DNA from: Zygnema cylindricum
Taxonomy: Eukaryota > Streptophyta > Zygnematophyceae > Zygnematales > Zygnemataceae
DNA length: 64,000 bases
Assembly: GCA_037447655.1 (NCBI GenBank)
Contig: JBBHKE010002999.1
Coordinates: forward strand, 124,001-188,000
Direction of reading: 5' to 3'
Part shown: positions 42,772-53,281 of the stretch, in pieces
Layout: each line of letters starts with the position of its first letter
Position numbering within the stretch: position 1 is the first letter of the stretch
Program-made: the position numbers and the translations under genes
The notes under the pieces: generated by a model
Databases searched by the model: none
Told to the model about the DNA's origin: nothing
What the model saw: only the letters and a program-made list of their open reading frames with translations

Positions 42772-42957
42772 ATGAATCTCGGCATTTTTGAAGATCTTTT
42801 TTGGAGGGAGTTTTATTTCGTACTCTTGTACGTTTATTTATTGAAGACGTTATTCGAAGTGAATCGAGGAGGAAGAAGAGGAGGATTTTTTGTGTTAGCG
42901 AAAGACCGGTTGCTTTACCGGCTGTTTTGGCCATTTATTGACAAAGAGGAGGATTGA
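42772..42957 (+). CDS. Hypothetical small frame in element G cargo
   Basis: 61 codons starting MNLGIFEDLFWREF, with an aromatic-rich segment and ending PFIDKEED. I do not recognise it. It directly follows the tandem duplication and may be an exon-like piece of captured sequence rather than a complete gene. Confidence 0.3.
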   Translation: MNLGIFEDLFWREFYFVLLYVYLLKTLFEVNRGGRRGGFFVLAKDRLLYRLFWPFIDKEED

Positions 42958-43156
42958 AAAAATTGACGAAGATGAAGAAAAAGAGGAGAAATCAGATTCT
43001 TGTTTTGGGTTTGAAAGAAGATAAGAGTAAAGACGAAGTGGAGGTAGTGAGAGATTATTCTCTCGGAAGGAAGAAGAGTACTCCTTCCCTCCTGGCGGCT
43101 TCAACGTTTGTTTGGAGAAACCATTTTTTTTTAGTTTTATTTGAGGAAGAATTCGG

Positions 43157-43354
43157 ATGTATGGAGCGACAAATTTGGAAGATCAATTTCCGAAAGATTT
43201 CAACAAATTGATGGGGTATATTGATGCCCTATTACAATCTGAATCAAGAGGAGAAAAGGAAAAGAATCATTTGCCGGATAATTCAAATTCCTATTTTGAT
43301 GGAGATGGAGATGAGAGTGGAGGAGACGAGTATGTGAAAAAAGAGAAGAGGTAA
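43157..43354 (+). CDS. Hypothetical small frame in element G cargo
   Basis: 65 codons, MYGATNLEDQFPKDFNKL..., with an acidic, Asp/Gly-rich end (DGDGDESGGDEY) and a basic tail. Unrecognised. It could be part of the same captured sequence as the neighbouring frames. Confidence 0.3.
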   Translation: MYGATNLEDQFPKDFNKLMGYIDALLQSESRGEKEKNHLPDNSNSYFDGDGDESGGDEYVKKEKR

Positions 43355-43430
43355 ACTGTCACTTAGAATTTCGAGGAGGAGAGGTGGCATTTAAAGAGCT
43401 TGAGAACATTTTTTTTTACTTTGTTAAACT

Positions 43431-43598
43431 ATGTCGGTAGTGGAAGAGATCGCAAAAACGGCGATTGAGGTGATCGCAGTGGAAGTTGCGGCCGTGTTAA
43501 ATTTACAAATTATTTTGGGTTTGGAAATTATACTGACAGACTATAATTTTCCGATTCGCATTTTAATGATTAATTCGATGAGAGGAGATGAAGAATGA
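43431..43598 (+). CDS. Hypothetical small frame, weakly RNase H-like
   Basis: 55 codons, MSVVEEIAKTAIEVIAVEVA..., containing LGLEIILTDYNF. The pattern of a Glu-containing helix followed by a strand ending in Asp recalls RNase H-fold proteins, but without the other catalytic positions this is speculation. Confidence 0.25.
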   Translation: MSVVEEIAKTAIEVIAVEVAAVLNLQIILGLEIILTDYNFPIRILMINSMRGDEE

Positions 43599-43599
43599 G

Positions 43600-45373
43600 A
43601 GAATACTTTGTTTTTATGGGAGAGCGAAACTCATGATTTCTTGTCCATTGCGCATTCTGCATTGGAGGAGAAAGCACATGTCCATTTCGGTTTGAATAGT
43701 TAAAGGAAAATGTTGACATTAAGAGTGACATTGAATTTTACATTGATGATTGGAGTGATGAAATTTTTATTTCTCGAGTGTATTTGAATTCTCGGAAATT
43801 TAAAGGTTTAAAATCGAGTTCTAATTTAGATTTAACAAATCCGAATCGGAGGAAGATAAAAGGAGAGAACAAATTTGTTCAAATGAGATTCAAGTTATGA
43901 TGGGGAAGAGGCCTAATAAGTTTTTTTATTTTTGGCAAGGAGAAAGGATTTCAAACTTGTTTCATTTTATTTTTGATGTGAGGAAAAATCAACTTTATCT
44001 GTTGAGAATTTTGTTTGCGAGAATGTTGTTGGAAGCCCACAGTCGTTTTCTAAATTAAGAGAGGTTGAAGAGTGGGAAACGATATTGGAGGCGGTAGAAG
44101 AGAAGAGTGTTGAGAAAGAGAAAAAAAAAGTGAATTAAAAAGTGTGACATCTTTTTTTTTCTATCAACGAAAAATAAAAATGTGAAGTTTTTTTTTGGGT
44201 TATATATGAGAGGAGGACAAGTCGTTCAGTACGAAGAGCCGGTTGAACGCTTGACGTACATTGAGGAATGAACGATGATGTCGAATATTAGGCGGCCGTT
44301 TTGGTCGTCGTCAGATTTTGTCGGTCATAGAGTTATTCAAAATTTGTTTACGCAGATCTTTCCGTACCTTATGGTACCATGTGGATGTGACTATGGTTTC
44401 AGTTGACGAAAAAATTATATTTGGAAGTGCTAATTTTGAAAGAGGTTGTGACGCGGAGTTATTTGACGTGGATTTGCGGCGTGGACTTTTCATTTATTTT
44501 CATTTCGAAATTTCATCACCTTGTTACGTTTTTTTTTTCGTTTAGAGCGGCATTTTGTTTCTTTTTAAGATTCTAAGAACAAATGGAGAAGCGCCATGTG
44601 GCGTATGCGTGAATTTTGACGCGCGAAGTTACGAATGAATTTTGAGTGATAATTGAAGGAAAAAATTCGCAATCAAGTTGTAACGTTTCACAAGGGGCTA
44701 CGACATTTGGAGTTGATTGAAGTTTGTGAGGATTCAGTTGGGGGATTATTCGATTTGGCGTTTATGGAAAAATCGCGAGGAGATATAATTGTTTCTTACG
44801 TTGGACATTTGATGTTTTAATTCGTACGTTAATATGGTATTTTAATTTGTCGTTTACGTATGCTTCATGATGTTTTACGGAGGGGAAGTTTTAAGTTGTG
44901 ATTGGTGTAATGACTACAAGTTTAAAAGGGGGATTGTTAGACTCAAATTTGTAATCGCTTGTCGCTTGTCTGTCGCACGGTCGTCTAGTTTGTCTTTTGC
45001 TATTTTGTTTAACTTTGTTTACGTTATTTTGGAGTTGAGGTGGCGCTTTGACAATTCCCACATTAAGAGGGAGATTGCTAAGGTTTACATTTTGGGGTTT
45101 GTGTTAGCGTCGGTTGGCAGATTAAGTGTTGATTTTGTGTGTCGTAGTTATTTCTGTCTTGAAGTGTTTGTACGGAGGGTCTCGGTCACTCTACAGTTTT
45201 GTGTCATAGTGATCGTAGTGGTCTTTGTTTTGAGGTAGTATTTTGTCGTAGTACGTTGGCGGCGCACGTTTCGCACGCCGCGTCTGATTGGTTAATTTGT
45301 ACTTAGGTACTTGTTCGTTCGTTTAAAGTCTTGAGGTTTCATTTGAGTGAATGGGGAGTCCGCATGATTTACG
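43600..45373 (+). other. Decayed cargo and LTR-like start within element G
   Basis: Short frames with protein-like composition occur at about 43700-43900 (DIEFYIDDWSDEIFISRVY). Another at about 44380-44500 (VDEKIIFGSANFERG) loosely resembles the GSxN part of phospholipase D HKD motifs, but the His/Lys spacing does not fit. At 44937 TGTTAGACTCAAATTTG follows a purine run AAAAGGGGGAT, as at the start of a Copia LTR, and a similar AAGAGGGAGATTGCTAAGG occurs near 45065. No boundaries are resolved. Confidence 0.4.
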
Positions 45374-45603
45374 ATGTTTCGCATCGCGACGCACGATTCT
45401 ATTTCGGTTCGATGTGGAGATTTGTTTTTGGGTTGCGGAGTACATTTGTACGACCTATATCGTTTCACTTTGTTGAGGAATTTTTCAGTTGACGTTTGCG
45501 TAAGTTCCTTTGAGCGTGTACTTACAGTTGCTAATATGTTAACCAAAGCAACATTAAAAGAATTATATAAAATGGGAAAGAAGTTAGTGGGCATGGAGTA
45601 AGA
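45374..45603 (+). pseudogene. Copia pol C-terminal remnant of element G
   Basis: Ends with VANMLTKATLKELYKMGKKL, matching the Copia RNase H C-terminus (VADxLTK...). A stop follows at 45601-45603 and the polypurine tract about 25 bp later. Upstream RNase H motifs are not recognisable. It identifies G as a Copia derivative. Confidence 0.7.
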
Positions 45604-45635
45604 GGGGGCTTTGAGTGTCTCAGTAAGAGGGGGAA

Positions 45636-46394
45636 TGAAAGGATTAAGTACTAAGACCTCATTTAGCGACAAGATATTCTCGTAGCTAAAGCAGCGACGA
45701 CTAGCGACGAAGTAGTTTCTTCACTAGATATTTGAAGTGACGTGGAAATTGTTTGTTCGTTTCGTTTCGTTTCACGTAAGTTTGAGACGTATTTTAGAAG
45801 TGACGTGGAAATTGTTTGGTCGTTTCCGTTCACGCAAATTCTAGTAGTACCGTGTGGTTCAAGTCCGTTCTTAGTTGATTTTTCTAGCCACACCGAGTAG
45901 TTCAAGTCGGTTCGCACTTGTCGGTTGTTTATTTCACCACGTTGACTCTTACGCGTTTCTAGTCGTGTACTGTGTTGTGTTACGTATTGGTGTAGTTTGA
46001 TTAGTTAGCGTTTAGTGCATTTTACATGTACAGGTTGGTTGGTATCATTACGTGACGTTTGAAGGAGTATATTGAGGCGTAGTGAGAGAGAGGTTTTTAT
46101 CAATTGAGTGAGACTTGATCCTCCTTGTAGATTATGAAAGAGTTCAAGGAGTTAAGGGAGTTTGATAGCGTTGTGGTGTTTCTTGAGGAGTTAGAGGTGG
46201 TTAGTGAAGATTATCATTTATATTATTAAGAGGAGTTAAAAGTGAGAGTGTTTTGAGGGTGTGAGGAAATTATGTAAGAAAAGTTCTCCGTGGAATATAT
46301 TGGCTTCCGTGGGGTTATCTTTCTCTTGTGTGTGTTTTATCTTTTATGCTTCCACTTGAATTTGCACTCAGTGTTTTATTGTTCGATCCTATCA
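45636..46394 (+). repeat. 3' LTR of element G
   Basis: 759 bp, TGAAAGGATTAAG...GATCCTATCA. It has an extra stretch (near 45990-46050) relative to the 5' LTR and lacks others. By eye the two LTRs have diverged noticeably, so the element is old. Confidence 0.85.
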
Positions 46395-46612
46395 AAGAAG
46401 AGTGAGGTGAAAGAGAAAGAGAGGGAGAGGGAGAGGGAGGGAGGGGAAGAAGGAGAAGGTGAGAGAGTGAGAGAGGGAACCAAAGGGCGAGGGAGGGGGA
46501 GGGAGAAGGTGAGGGAGAAAGAGTGGGGCAAGGGAGAAAGGGTGCGTGGGAGAGAGTGGGGGTAAGGGAGTGGGGGAAGCGGGGGAGGGAAATGGAAAGG
46601 GAGAGATAGAGG
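46395..46612. repeat. Purine satellite (GGGAGA type), part 1
   Basis: Almost pure A/G on +. It ends at the TSD AGAGG of element D and continues at 51775. It includes the AGTGGGGCAAGGG and GTGCGTGGGAGAG segments that recur at about 59103 and 60113. Confidence 0.9.
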
Positions 46613-47772
46613 TGAAACTTTGAGACCTCCATTGGTCCTCAGAGTAGGCAGCTCTCAAGAAGCTTATCTAGTTAGTGCCGACTCCAAGTTGATTCAAACT
46701 CAAATGATTGACCCCTTGACAATCAAAACCCCAATAAAACTTCACCCCTGTGAAATAAGACTTTCTGTGTGCTCAGTTCCACCACAGAATACAAAGTTAG
46801 AATATGAGTTTTGGACACATTCACCAACTTTGACTTTCCCTTAGAAATGCAGCCACCTTGGCGGGCAAAAACTCTAACCAACTACACACTTGTGTAGCTT
46901 GAACTCCCCTGAGTTTGTAGCAAAAAGAATCACTAAATTTGGTAAACCGAGTGAGTTGTAATTAAATGGCAAAGTTTGTCTATTTATACAGATGCTCTCT
47001 AAGAGAGAGACGACTATTTACCAAAATTATTCTAAGTCCTAAAACCCCTCTCTAAGCTTCCTAGTACTGAGATACGGTCCAATTGTAAGACTGTACCGTA
47101 GAAAAAAGTAGAAGCACCGTCGTACTTTTTGTACAGTCAATGTACGATATCACCATAGTGTGACATTTGTCACATCCGGAATTTAATCTTGCATCCCGGA
47201 AATCCCGCGATCCTCTGGGATCATGCCACGTGTCATCCGGAGTGGCGGTGCCCGAAAACACCAAATCGTCCACTCCGGAATCTCGGCTTGCACCATGGCC
47301 GTTCGATGAAGACCGACATTTAACATTGGCCGTCGAAATAAAATATCATTTCGTTAATTGTGTGCGGTCCGGAATTTGTGTGATCTAATGCGTTTCCGTG
47401 TACAGACAGTCCCATAACCAGTTAAATTAAAGATACTGCGTGTTCAGATTTATATAACTATCGTACCCCGTGTACTCTAGTAGTGATTGTAGTCTACAGG
47501 ATAAAGCTACCGGCTATCGGAATTTGACGGACGGTAGGTACCAGTATCAAATCTTGGGTCCATCAAATATCCTTTTGGTAAACCTACCAAATACTACAGC
47601 CTGTCTCTCTCTGGGCACCATGGGCAGCCATGGCTCTAACTTCCTCTCCAACCTTCGGTGACTGCGACAAGTGTGGGGGTTTGGAGAGTGGAGCGAGAGG
47701 CAGGCTGCCTTTGATGACTTCCTCTTATTGATTTTCCTTTATTCAAACCTAGAAAATACATATATTTAAACA
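46613..47772 (-). repeat. 3' LTR of element D
   Basis: TGAAACTTTGAGACC...TTTAAACA, 1160 bp, followed on + by the complement of a polypurine tract (CTACTCTTATTTTC). It carries a CCACGTGTCATCCGG box, a tRNA-like module (about 47500-47570) and the CCATGGCTCTAAC box. Confidence 0.85.
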
Positions 47773-47837
47773 CTACTCTTATTTTCTAGTGTACTTTCTT
47801 CTCAACTCCTACTTTTTTTTTCCTTTTTTTTCTTCTC

Positions 47838-48173
47838 CTAAAACTTTAAGTAAACAACCTCATGTTCAAATAGGTATATTAGATAAGCTGAAATAAAAAT
47901 TGCATTTTGTTGATCACACATTTTATTTTGCATCCCACTTTTCATAAATCCGAACAAAGATTTTATCCACCTCATCTCTTTTACATCCACACTAAATCCA
48001 ATTTTCCTCTTGCAATTCAAACAGTCAGTCCCATCTCCAATATGCAACACACACCCTGATGCTAACCCTTTTACAGGCACACCTTCTTCGATGGCATCAC
48101 TCCCATTAGTGATGTCAAAACCATTACCCCCCAAATTTATCCTTAAATCAAAAGTCTGTTCAATTTGGAAATC
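47838..48173 (-). pseudogene. RNase H remnant of element D
   Basis: In the frame at 47838-48134 the Copia RNase H order survives weakly: GGNGFDITNGSDA, SGCVLHIGDGTDCLNCK, EMRWIKSLFGF, MCDQQNAIFISAY. The catalytic pattern is damaged (SDQQ to CDQQ, loss of AEYMA). Confidence 0.65.
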
Positions 48174-49134
48174 TGTAGTTCACTAGATAAGGCTGTGAGG
48201 GGAGATTTAGGACTTGGAATATTTTCATCTAAGTCAAATTTACTAATGACCTCTAATAGTGTGACAGTAGCAGGTAGATAGTAGAGTGTAGTGTACGACT
48301 GTAGGGACACGTGTTGACATTTGAAGACAGTGCAGGTATTCCGGAGTGACACCAACACCCACAGCCACGTGTCATTAATCATATGGGCGGTATCAATGAA
48401 TTGGACTGACGGAGACTAAGCCGAACATCCGGGAGAGGAGCTTAAGAGGATCGTTGATGCAAACCGACTCGACGGACGCGATTCAAGTGGGGACGACAGT
48501 GACTGAGTGCGCTGTACGAACTCAGGATGTTTCGTACCATTTGACCGACAGACATTTGGACTGTTGTGAATAGTGTTGACTAAGCACCGGCAACATTTAC
48601 TGTACGAACAATATCTCTAAATATTTGGGAAACAAATATTTGTTGTTTAGCGCATTAGAAAATAGTGTTACATTAGTAGATTTGCTGCAGGTAGCAAATA
48701 TGGTTTAGGAAAGTACTTACGGTATAGTAAAATACAGTTTAGATAGTTTGTTAGAACATAGCACAGTACCATAGTATAGGGAACATATTTAGTATGGATC
48801 AGTAGATACTCACTGTGAGTATATAGTTTAGGACTTAGTCAAAATTATGTATCCACTCTTGGAATATAGTTTTTCTAAAGGCAGTTTATAAGAAACTTGC
48901 AGAGACTATTTCTTATGGTTGACTGGGTTAATTGATCTGAAACTTTGTGAATTGTCAATTTATTGTATAGTGTAACACTGTGCTGATTTTGGTGGTAAGT
49001 GGCCTTTTCAGTCACATTCTGTGTCAGCTGAAAGGAGGCTATTGGAAAAGGTATTTGATAGCTTCTGTTGGTTTTATGTCTACTTCCACTACAACAGCTG
49101 GTCCTCCACCTGCAACGGTGGTTGTAGAACAACA
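48174..49134 (+). repeat. Solo LTR of family B' inside element D
   Basis: 961 bp, TGTAGTTCAC...GTAGAACAACA, homologous along its length to 2074-3035. Flanks AAATC and AAGTC agree in four of five positions, a slightly decayed TSD. No interior is present. Near its end an ATG opens MSTSTTTAGPPPA, the LTR-encoded gag start of this family. Confidence 0.8.
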
Positions 49135-49350
49135 AAGTCCCCACTAAGTTCCTCATAAAATCTACATCTTCTGAACTCATATTTTTATCCATGATAATTA
49201 CCCCATTTTCTGAACTTTCCTCACTCTCTCCCACAGAATTATTTCCACAATCACTTTATATTTTTATTCCCAAAATATATTTCTCCTCCCCTAAACTTTT
49301 AATCAAATATTCCTCTTCTCCGCTATCTTTTAGAGCCCCCTTTAGATTTA
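49135..49350 (-). pseudogene. RT C-terminal scrap of element D
   Basis: The frame reads MDKNMSSEDVDFMRNLVGTL, equivalent to the DEQKFMQTIPYRQVVGSLIYF part of element A. Continuity with gag a hundred bases to the right implies deletion of integrase and most of RT. Confidence 0.6.
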
Positions 49351-50640
49351 CTTCTCCCCTTTCCTTGAAGTCTCTCTTTCTGACCAGTTTTCTGTTTCCA
49401 AAATATTTATGAAACTATCCTCAATATTTTGAACTCCCTGAAGTTTCTCCTCTCTCTTTAATTCCCTTATATCTCCAAAAGCACACCGTTGCTTTCGTGG
49501 AATTTCTGTGTGCTTTTCTTTCTTCCCCATATTATCGATGCAAAGAAGCTCCAAAATATCTTCATCCTCGTTCTCCTCTTCCCCTTGTTCCTCCTCATCA
49601 ACATTCCAACTTCTAATTCATTCCAAACAATGACACTCCTCCATATAGTGACCTGGCTCCCTACAAAAGAAGCAAACCCCTTTTTTCAAAGCTCCGTTTT
49701 TTTTTCCTCTCCCTCTCTTTCCACCAAAATTCCGATAAAGTTTACCCTTGTCATTCTTCCTCTCATCACGCTTCCGCTCGTCACCGCCGTTCCTCTCATC
49801 ACGCTTTTGCTAGTTACCACCACCTGTTAGTGCTTTCACCCTGTTACTTCCCCTACGAAGCTCCAAAGTGCTTTCCCTCACAAGAATTATCCCCATGGTA
49901 ATGCTCCAAGTCCATGAGTAGCCATCCATTTCCTGCACATGAGTAATGATGTTTTCGTACTCATCTAGGAGTTTCAAGATAAGTGTGTTAATCTTTCTCT
50001 CCTCAGATTCTACATATCCCGCACTAGCAAGCTCAACATATAACGCAAAAATATCATTGCAAAACTCTATCATGTTTCCTCTTTTATAAACATAGGCCTC
50101 TATTTCCTGTTTTACTAAATGCAGCCTCGGTATAGTCTCACTCTTATAAATTTGTCTTAGTGTTTCCCATATTTCTGAAGAATTGGTTAGATTTAAAAGA
50201 GTGATAGCTATGGACTTAGACACATTTCTAAGCATGAGATGTTTTGTTATAGTGTTCTTATACTCTCAAATTTTACTGTTACTTTCTTCAGTTGTGGTTG
50301 TAACCCCTACAAGTGGGACCGTAGCCGAGAGCCTAACTTCCCTCATCATAGGTGTTCCTTTTTTTTTCTCCCCTTTTCCCCCTTCCATGGCAATGATTTT
50401 CCCTTCACCTTCCGCAGCATCTCAAATCCGATTGGTTTTCTGGGAAGCTCCAGATGATTCTCCATAGTGAGCTCCACCAAAGCCTGGTGGCGGACACCTC
50501 ACTTGTCTCGAAACAATTCCCCATAAGTGCTTTTCGAAAGTCAATCCCTCCATCGTAAACTCCCAATAAGTGAAGTCTGTTCTATTAGACATAGGCACCC
50601 TCGATGGCGGGCCGATAACCTGAAACTCTAAGACCTCCAT
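49348..50640 (-). pseudogene. gag of element D (broken)
   Basis: Starts at 50640 with MEVLEFQVIGPPSRVPMSN. MEVLEF comes from the LTR and QVIGPP from the PBS, whose AUG has become AUC. It shifts near 50430. The capsid-like part at 49810-50235 has IYKSETIPRLHLVKQEIEAYVYKRG-type sequence and VQEMDGYSWTW. A zinc knuckle CFFCREPGHYMEEC lies at about 49635-49680, and an acidic linker plus PRKQRCAFGDI lies near 49490. Confidence 0.8.
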
Positions 50641-51774
50641 GGGTCCTCAGAGTACGCAACTCTCAAGACGCTTATCTAGTTAGTGCCGACTCCAAGTTGA
50701 TACAAACCCAAATGATTGACCCCTTGACAATCACAACCCCAATACAACTTCACCTTTGTGAAATTAGACTTTTTGTGTGCTCAGTTCCACCACAGAATGC
50801 AATGTTAGAATATGAGTTTTGGACACATTCACCCACTTTGACTTTCCCTTAGAAATGCAGCCATCTTGGAAGGCAAAAACACTGAACGAATAAACTCATG
50901 TGTAGCCTAGAATCCCCTTAGTCCGCAGCAAAAAGAATCACTGAATTTGATCAACCGAGTGAGTTGTAATTAAATGGCAAAGTTTGCCTATTTATACAGT
51001 TGCTCTCTGGGAGAGAGGCGACTTCCTAGCAAAATTATTCTAAGTCCTAAAACCCCTCTCTAAGCTTCCTAGTATTGAGGTACGGTCTAATTGTAAGATT
51101 GTACCGTACAAGAAAGTACAGGTAACGTCGTACTTTCTGTACGGTCAATGTACGACATCGCCATAATATGACATTTGTCACATATGGAATTATTATCTTG
51201 CGTTCCGTAAATCCCGCGATCCTCCCGGATCATGCCACGTGTCATCCGGAGTGGCGGTGCCCGGAAACGCCAAATCGTCCACTGCGGAATCCTGGTTTGC
51301 ACCATGGCCGTTCGATGAAGACCGACATTTAACATTGGCCGTCTAAATAAAATATCATTTCGTTAATTCCGTGCGGTCCGGAATTTGTGCGATCTAATGA
51401 GTTTCCGTGTACGGGCCGTCCCGTAACCAGTTAAATGAAAGATACTGTCTGTATATAATTATCGTACCCCATGTACTCTAGTAGTGATCGTAGTCTACAG
51501 GATAAAGCTACCGGCAATCGGATTCTTGACGGACGGCAAGTACCAAGATCAAATCCTGGGTCCGTCAAAGGTACTTTTGGTAAACCAACCAAATACTACA
51601 ACCTGTCTCTCTCTGGGCAGCATGGGCAGCCATGGCTCTAGCTTCCTCTCCAACCTTTAGTGACCTCGACAAATGTGGGGGTTTAGAGAGTGGAGTGAGA
51701 GGCAGGCTGCCTTTGCTGGCTTCCTCTTATTGATTTTCCTTTATTCAGACCTAGAAAATATATACATTTCAAAA
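50622..51774 (-). repeat. 5' LTR of element D
   Basis: TGAAACTCTAAGACC...TTCAAAA. It aligns end to end with 46613-47772, including the GGAACTGAGCACAC-type block. It contains the gag ATG at 50638-50640. Confidence 0.85.
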
Positions 51775-52379
51775 AGAGGGCAGGGGAAAGGAAAAACAAA
51801 GAGAAGGAGAATTCGGAAAAGGAAAATCATGATGAGAGGTAGAGAGAGATGGTGGGTGAGGGAGAGGGATAAGGAGAGGGAGTAAGAGAGGGAGATTGAC
51901 AAGGAGAAATTGAGGAGTGAGAGAGGGAGAAAGATGGTCACGGAGAGGGAGAGGGTGAGGACGAGGGTAAGGGTGATATAAAGGAAGAGGGAGAGGGAGA
52001 GGGAGAGGGAGAGGGAGAGTGAGCGAAAAGGGAGAGGGAGAGGGAGAGGGAGAGGTTGAGGGAGAGAGAGAGGGAGAATGAGAAGGAGGGGGAGGGGGAG
52101 GGGGAAAAGGAAAGGGAAAGAGGGGTGAGGGAGAGAGAGAGGGAGGAGGGAGTGGAAAAAAGAGAAAGAGAGGGAGTGAGAGAGGGGAGGAGAGGATGAG
52201 GGAGGGAGAGGGAGAGAGATAAGAGGAAGGTAATGCATAAAGTTGGGTGGAAGGGAGAGCAAGAGGGAGAAGGAGAGGGAGAAGGAGTGGGAGAGGGAGA
52301 GGAAGAGTGGGGTGAGGGAGAGTGAGTTTGGGAGGGAGGGAGAGGAGGAAGCGGGAGAGGGAAACAACGAGGGAGAGGG
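51775..52379. repeat. Purine satellite, part 2
   Basis: About 600 bp of GAGAGGGA/AGGGAGAG sequence between elements D and C. The Ser/Leu/Pro-rich frame on the - strand across it is an artefact of composition. Confidence 0.92.
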
Positions 52380-53267
52380 TATTGAAAAGAGGTAATTAAT
52401 AGTTCACTTCTATATTTTAGTTTTACTTTAAAGAAAGAGAGTAAGGATCAAAGGCACGCCATGGCTGCCGCCATATTTAGAAAGTGGCAGATTTTGAAGT
52501 AGATAATATTTTACTAAAATGTTGCCTGAGTCCAGATTTGAACCTGGGTTTGTGGACTTCTATATAAACGTAGGTCTTAACCACTAAGGCGTTATCGAAA
52601 CGATACACGTGACTGGTTTCAAAGATATATAAACATTAACGCGACAGCTAGTTAACACCAGACTAACGAAGAGGAACAACTCATGCATATACGCGTATCT
52701 GAACCGTGTAAAATATGTTTTGATCGGACGGCCGGAATTATAGCCGCCACGTGAAGTGAGCTTTTGGCAGCATACGGAGATAGCCTCACGCGGTGCCACG
52801 TGGCGCCACATTATTTGATACCGAAGAAGATGGGAGAAGGAACCATGGCTTTCGATTTGACAGGTGTCACCTTGTAGACCTTGTCGTACAATGGTCGTAC
52901 AATAAGTACATCGCCCATTATACCTTCTTGTACTATATAGTGTTCCTATTGGACTAGGGTTTAGTAGTAGGTAGTCGTGAGTAGGCAGACCAAGACTTAG
53001 TAATATTTAGGTACCTCTCTCTAAGAGAGCTTGTAACTATAAAGGTCATCTTTGACATGCCATAACTTACTGCTCAGGGGAGCAAATTCATTGATTCTTT
53101 TTGCGTTTGACTCAGGGGAGTCTTGTCCTCACAAGGGTGAGGGTGGTCAGAATATTTTTGTGCCTGGGCGGCGCTTATTCAGTGGGAAAGTGGAAGGGGC
53201 AAATATTATCCTAGAGGCTTTACATAGGTTGCTCATTCTGTGGGTCAATGGAGACCACATAATTTCA
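52380..53267 (+). repeat. 5' LTR of element C
   Basis: TATTGAAAAGAGG...AATTTCA. It contains an antisense tRNA-like module (about 52525-52605) with a B box GGTTCAAATCT and a Ser/Leu-like D arm, a GCCACGTGGCGCCAC box (about 52794-52810) and TTGTACTATATAGTG. Confidence 0.88.
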
Positions 53268-53281
53268 CGTTATGGGCCCAC
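53266..53281 (+). other. Primer-binding site of element C (initiator tRNA anticodon arm)
   Basis: The bases across and after the LTR end read CACGTTATGGGCCCAC. GTTATGGGCCCACC complements the anticodon arm of plant initiator tRNA-Met (GGTGGGCCCATAAC). The AUG of the PBS is also the first in-frame AUG of gag here. Confidence 0.78.

Larger units (their letters stand above)
40497..46394 (+). mobile_element. LTR element G with unrecognised cargo
   Basis: LTRs 40497-41252 and 45636-46394 are colinear (TG(A/A)(T/A)AGGATTTAGTACT..., CATTTAGCGACGAGA, GCGTAGTGAGAGAGAGG, CTCCTTGTAGATTATGAA). The PBS TGGTATCGGAGCAGG (41255-41269) fits the 3' end of a plant-like initiator tRNA. A polypurine tract AAGAGGGGGAA precedes the 3' LTR. 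The interior lacks recognisable gag, protease, integrase and RT. Only a Copia-like pol tail (45374-45603) remains; the rest is repeats and small unknown frames. Flanking 5-mers (TCGGT, AAGAA) do not match, so the TSD is absent. Confidence 0.8.
46613..51774 (-). mobile_element. Ty1/copia element D, internally deleted
   Basis: Minus-strand element with LTRs 46613-47772 and 50622-51774, and TSD AGAGG (46608-46612 and 51775-51779). The right LTR ends TTCAAAA, where CA is expected. The interior keeps gag and small RT and RNase H remnants but has lost most of pol. It contains a plus-strand solo LTR (48174-49134). It is inserted in the purine satellite. Confidence 0.85.

Noticed and set aside
51741-52367. 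208-codon Ser/Leu/Pro-rich frame on the minus strand
   Set aside because: Artefact of the GAGAGGGA satellite.
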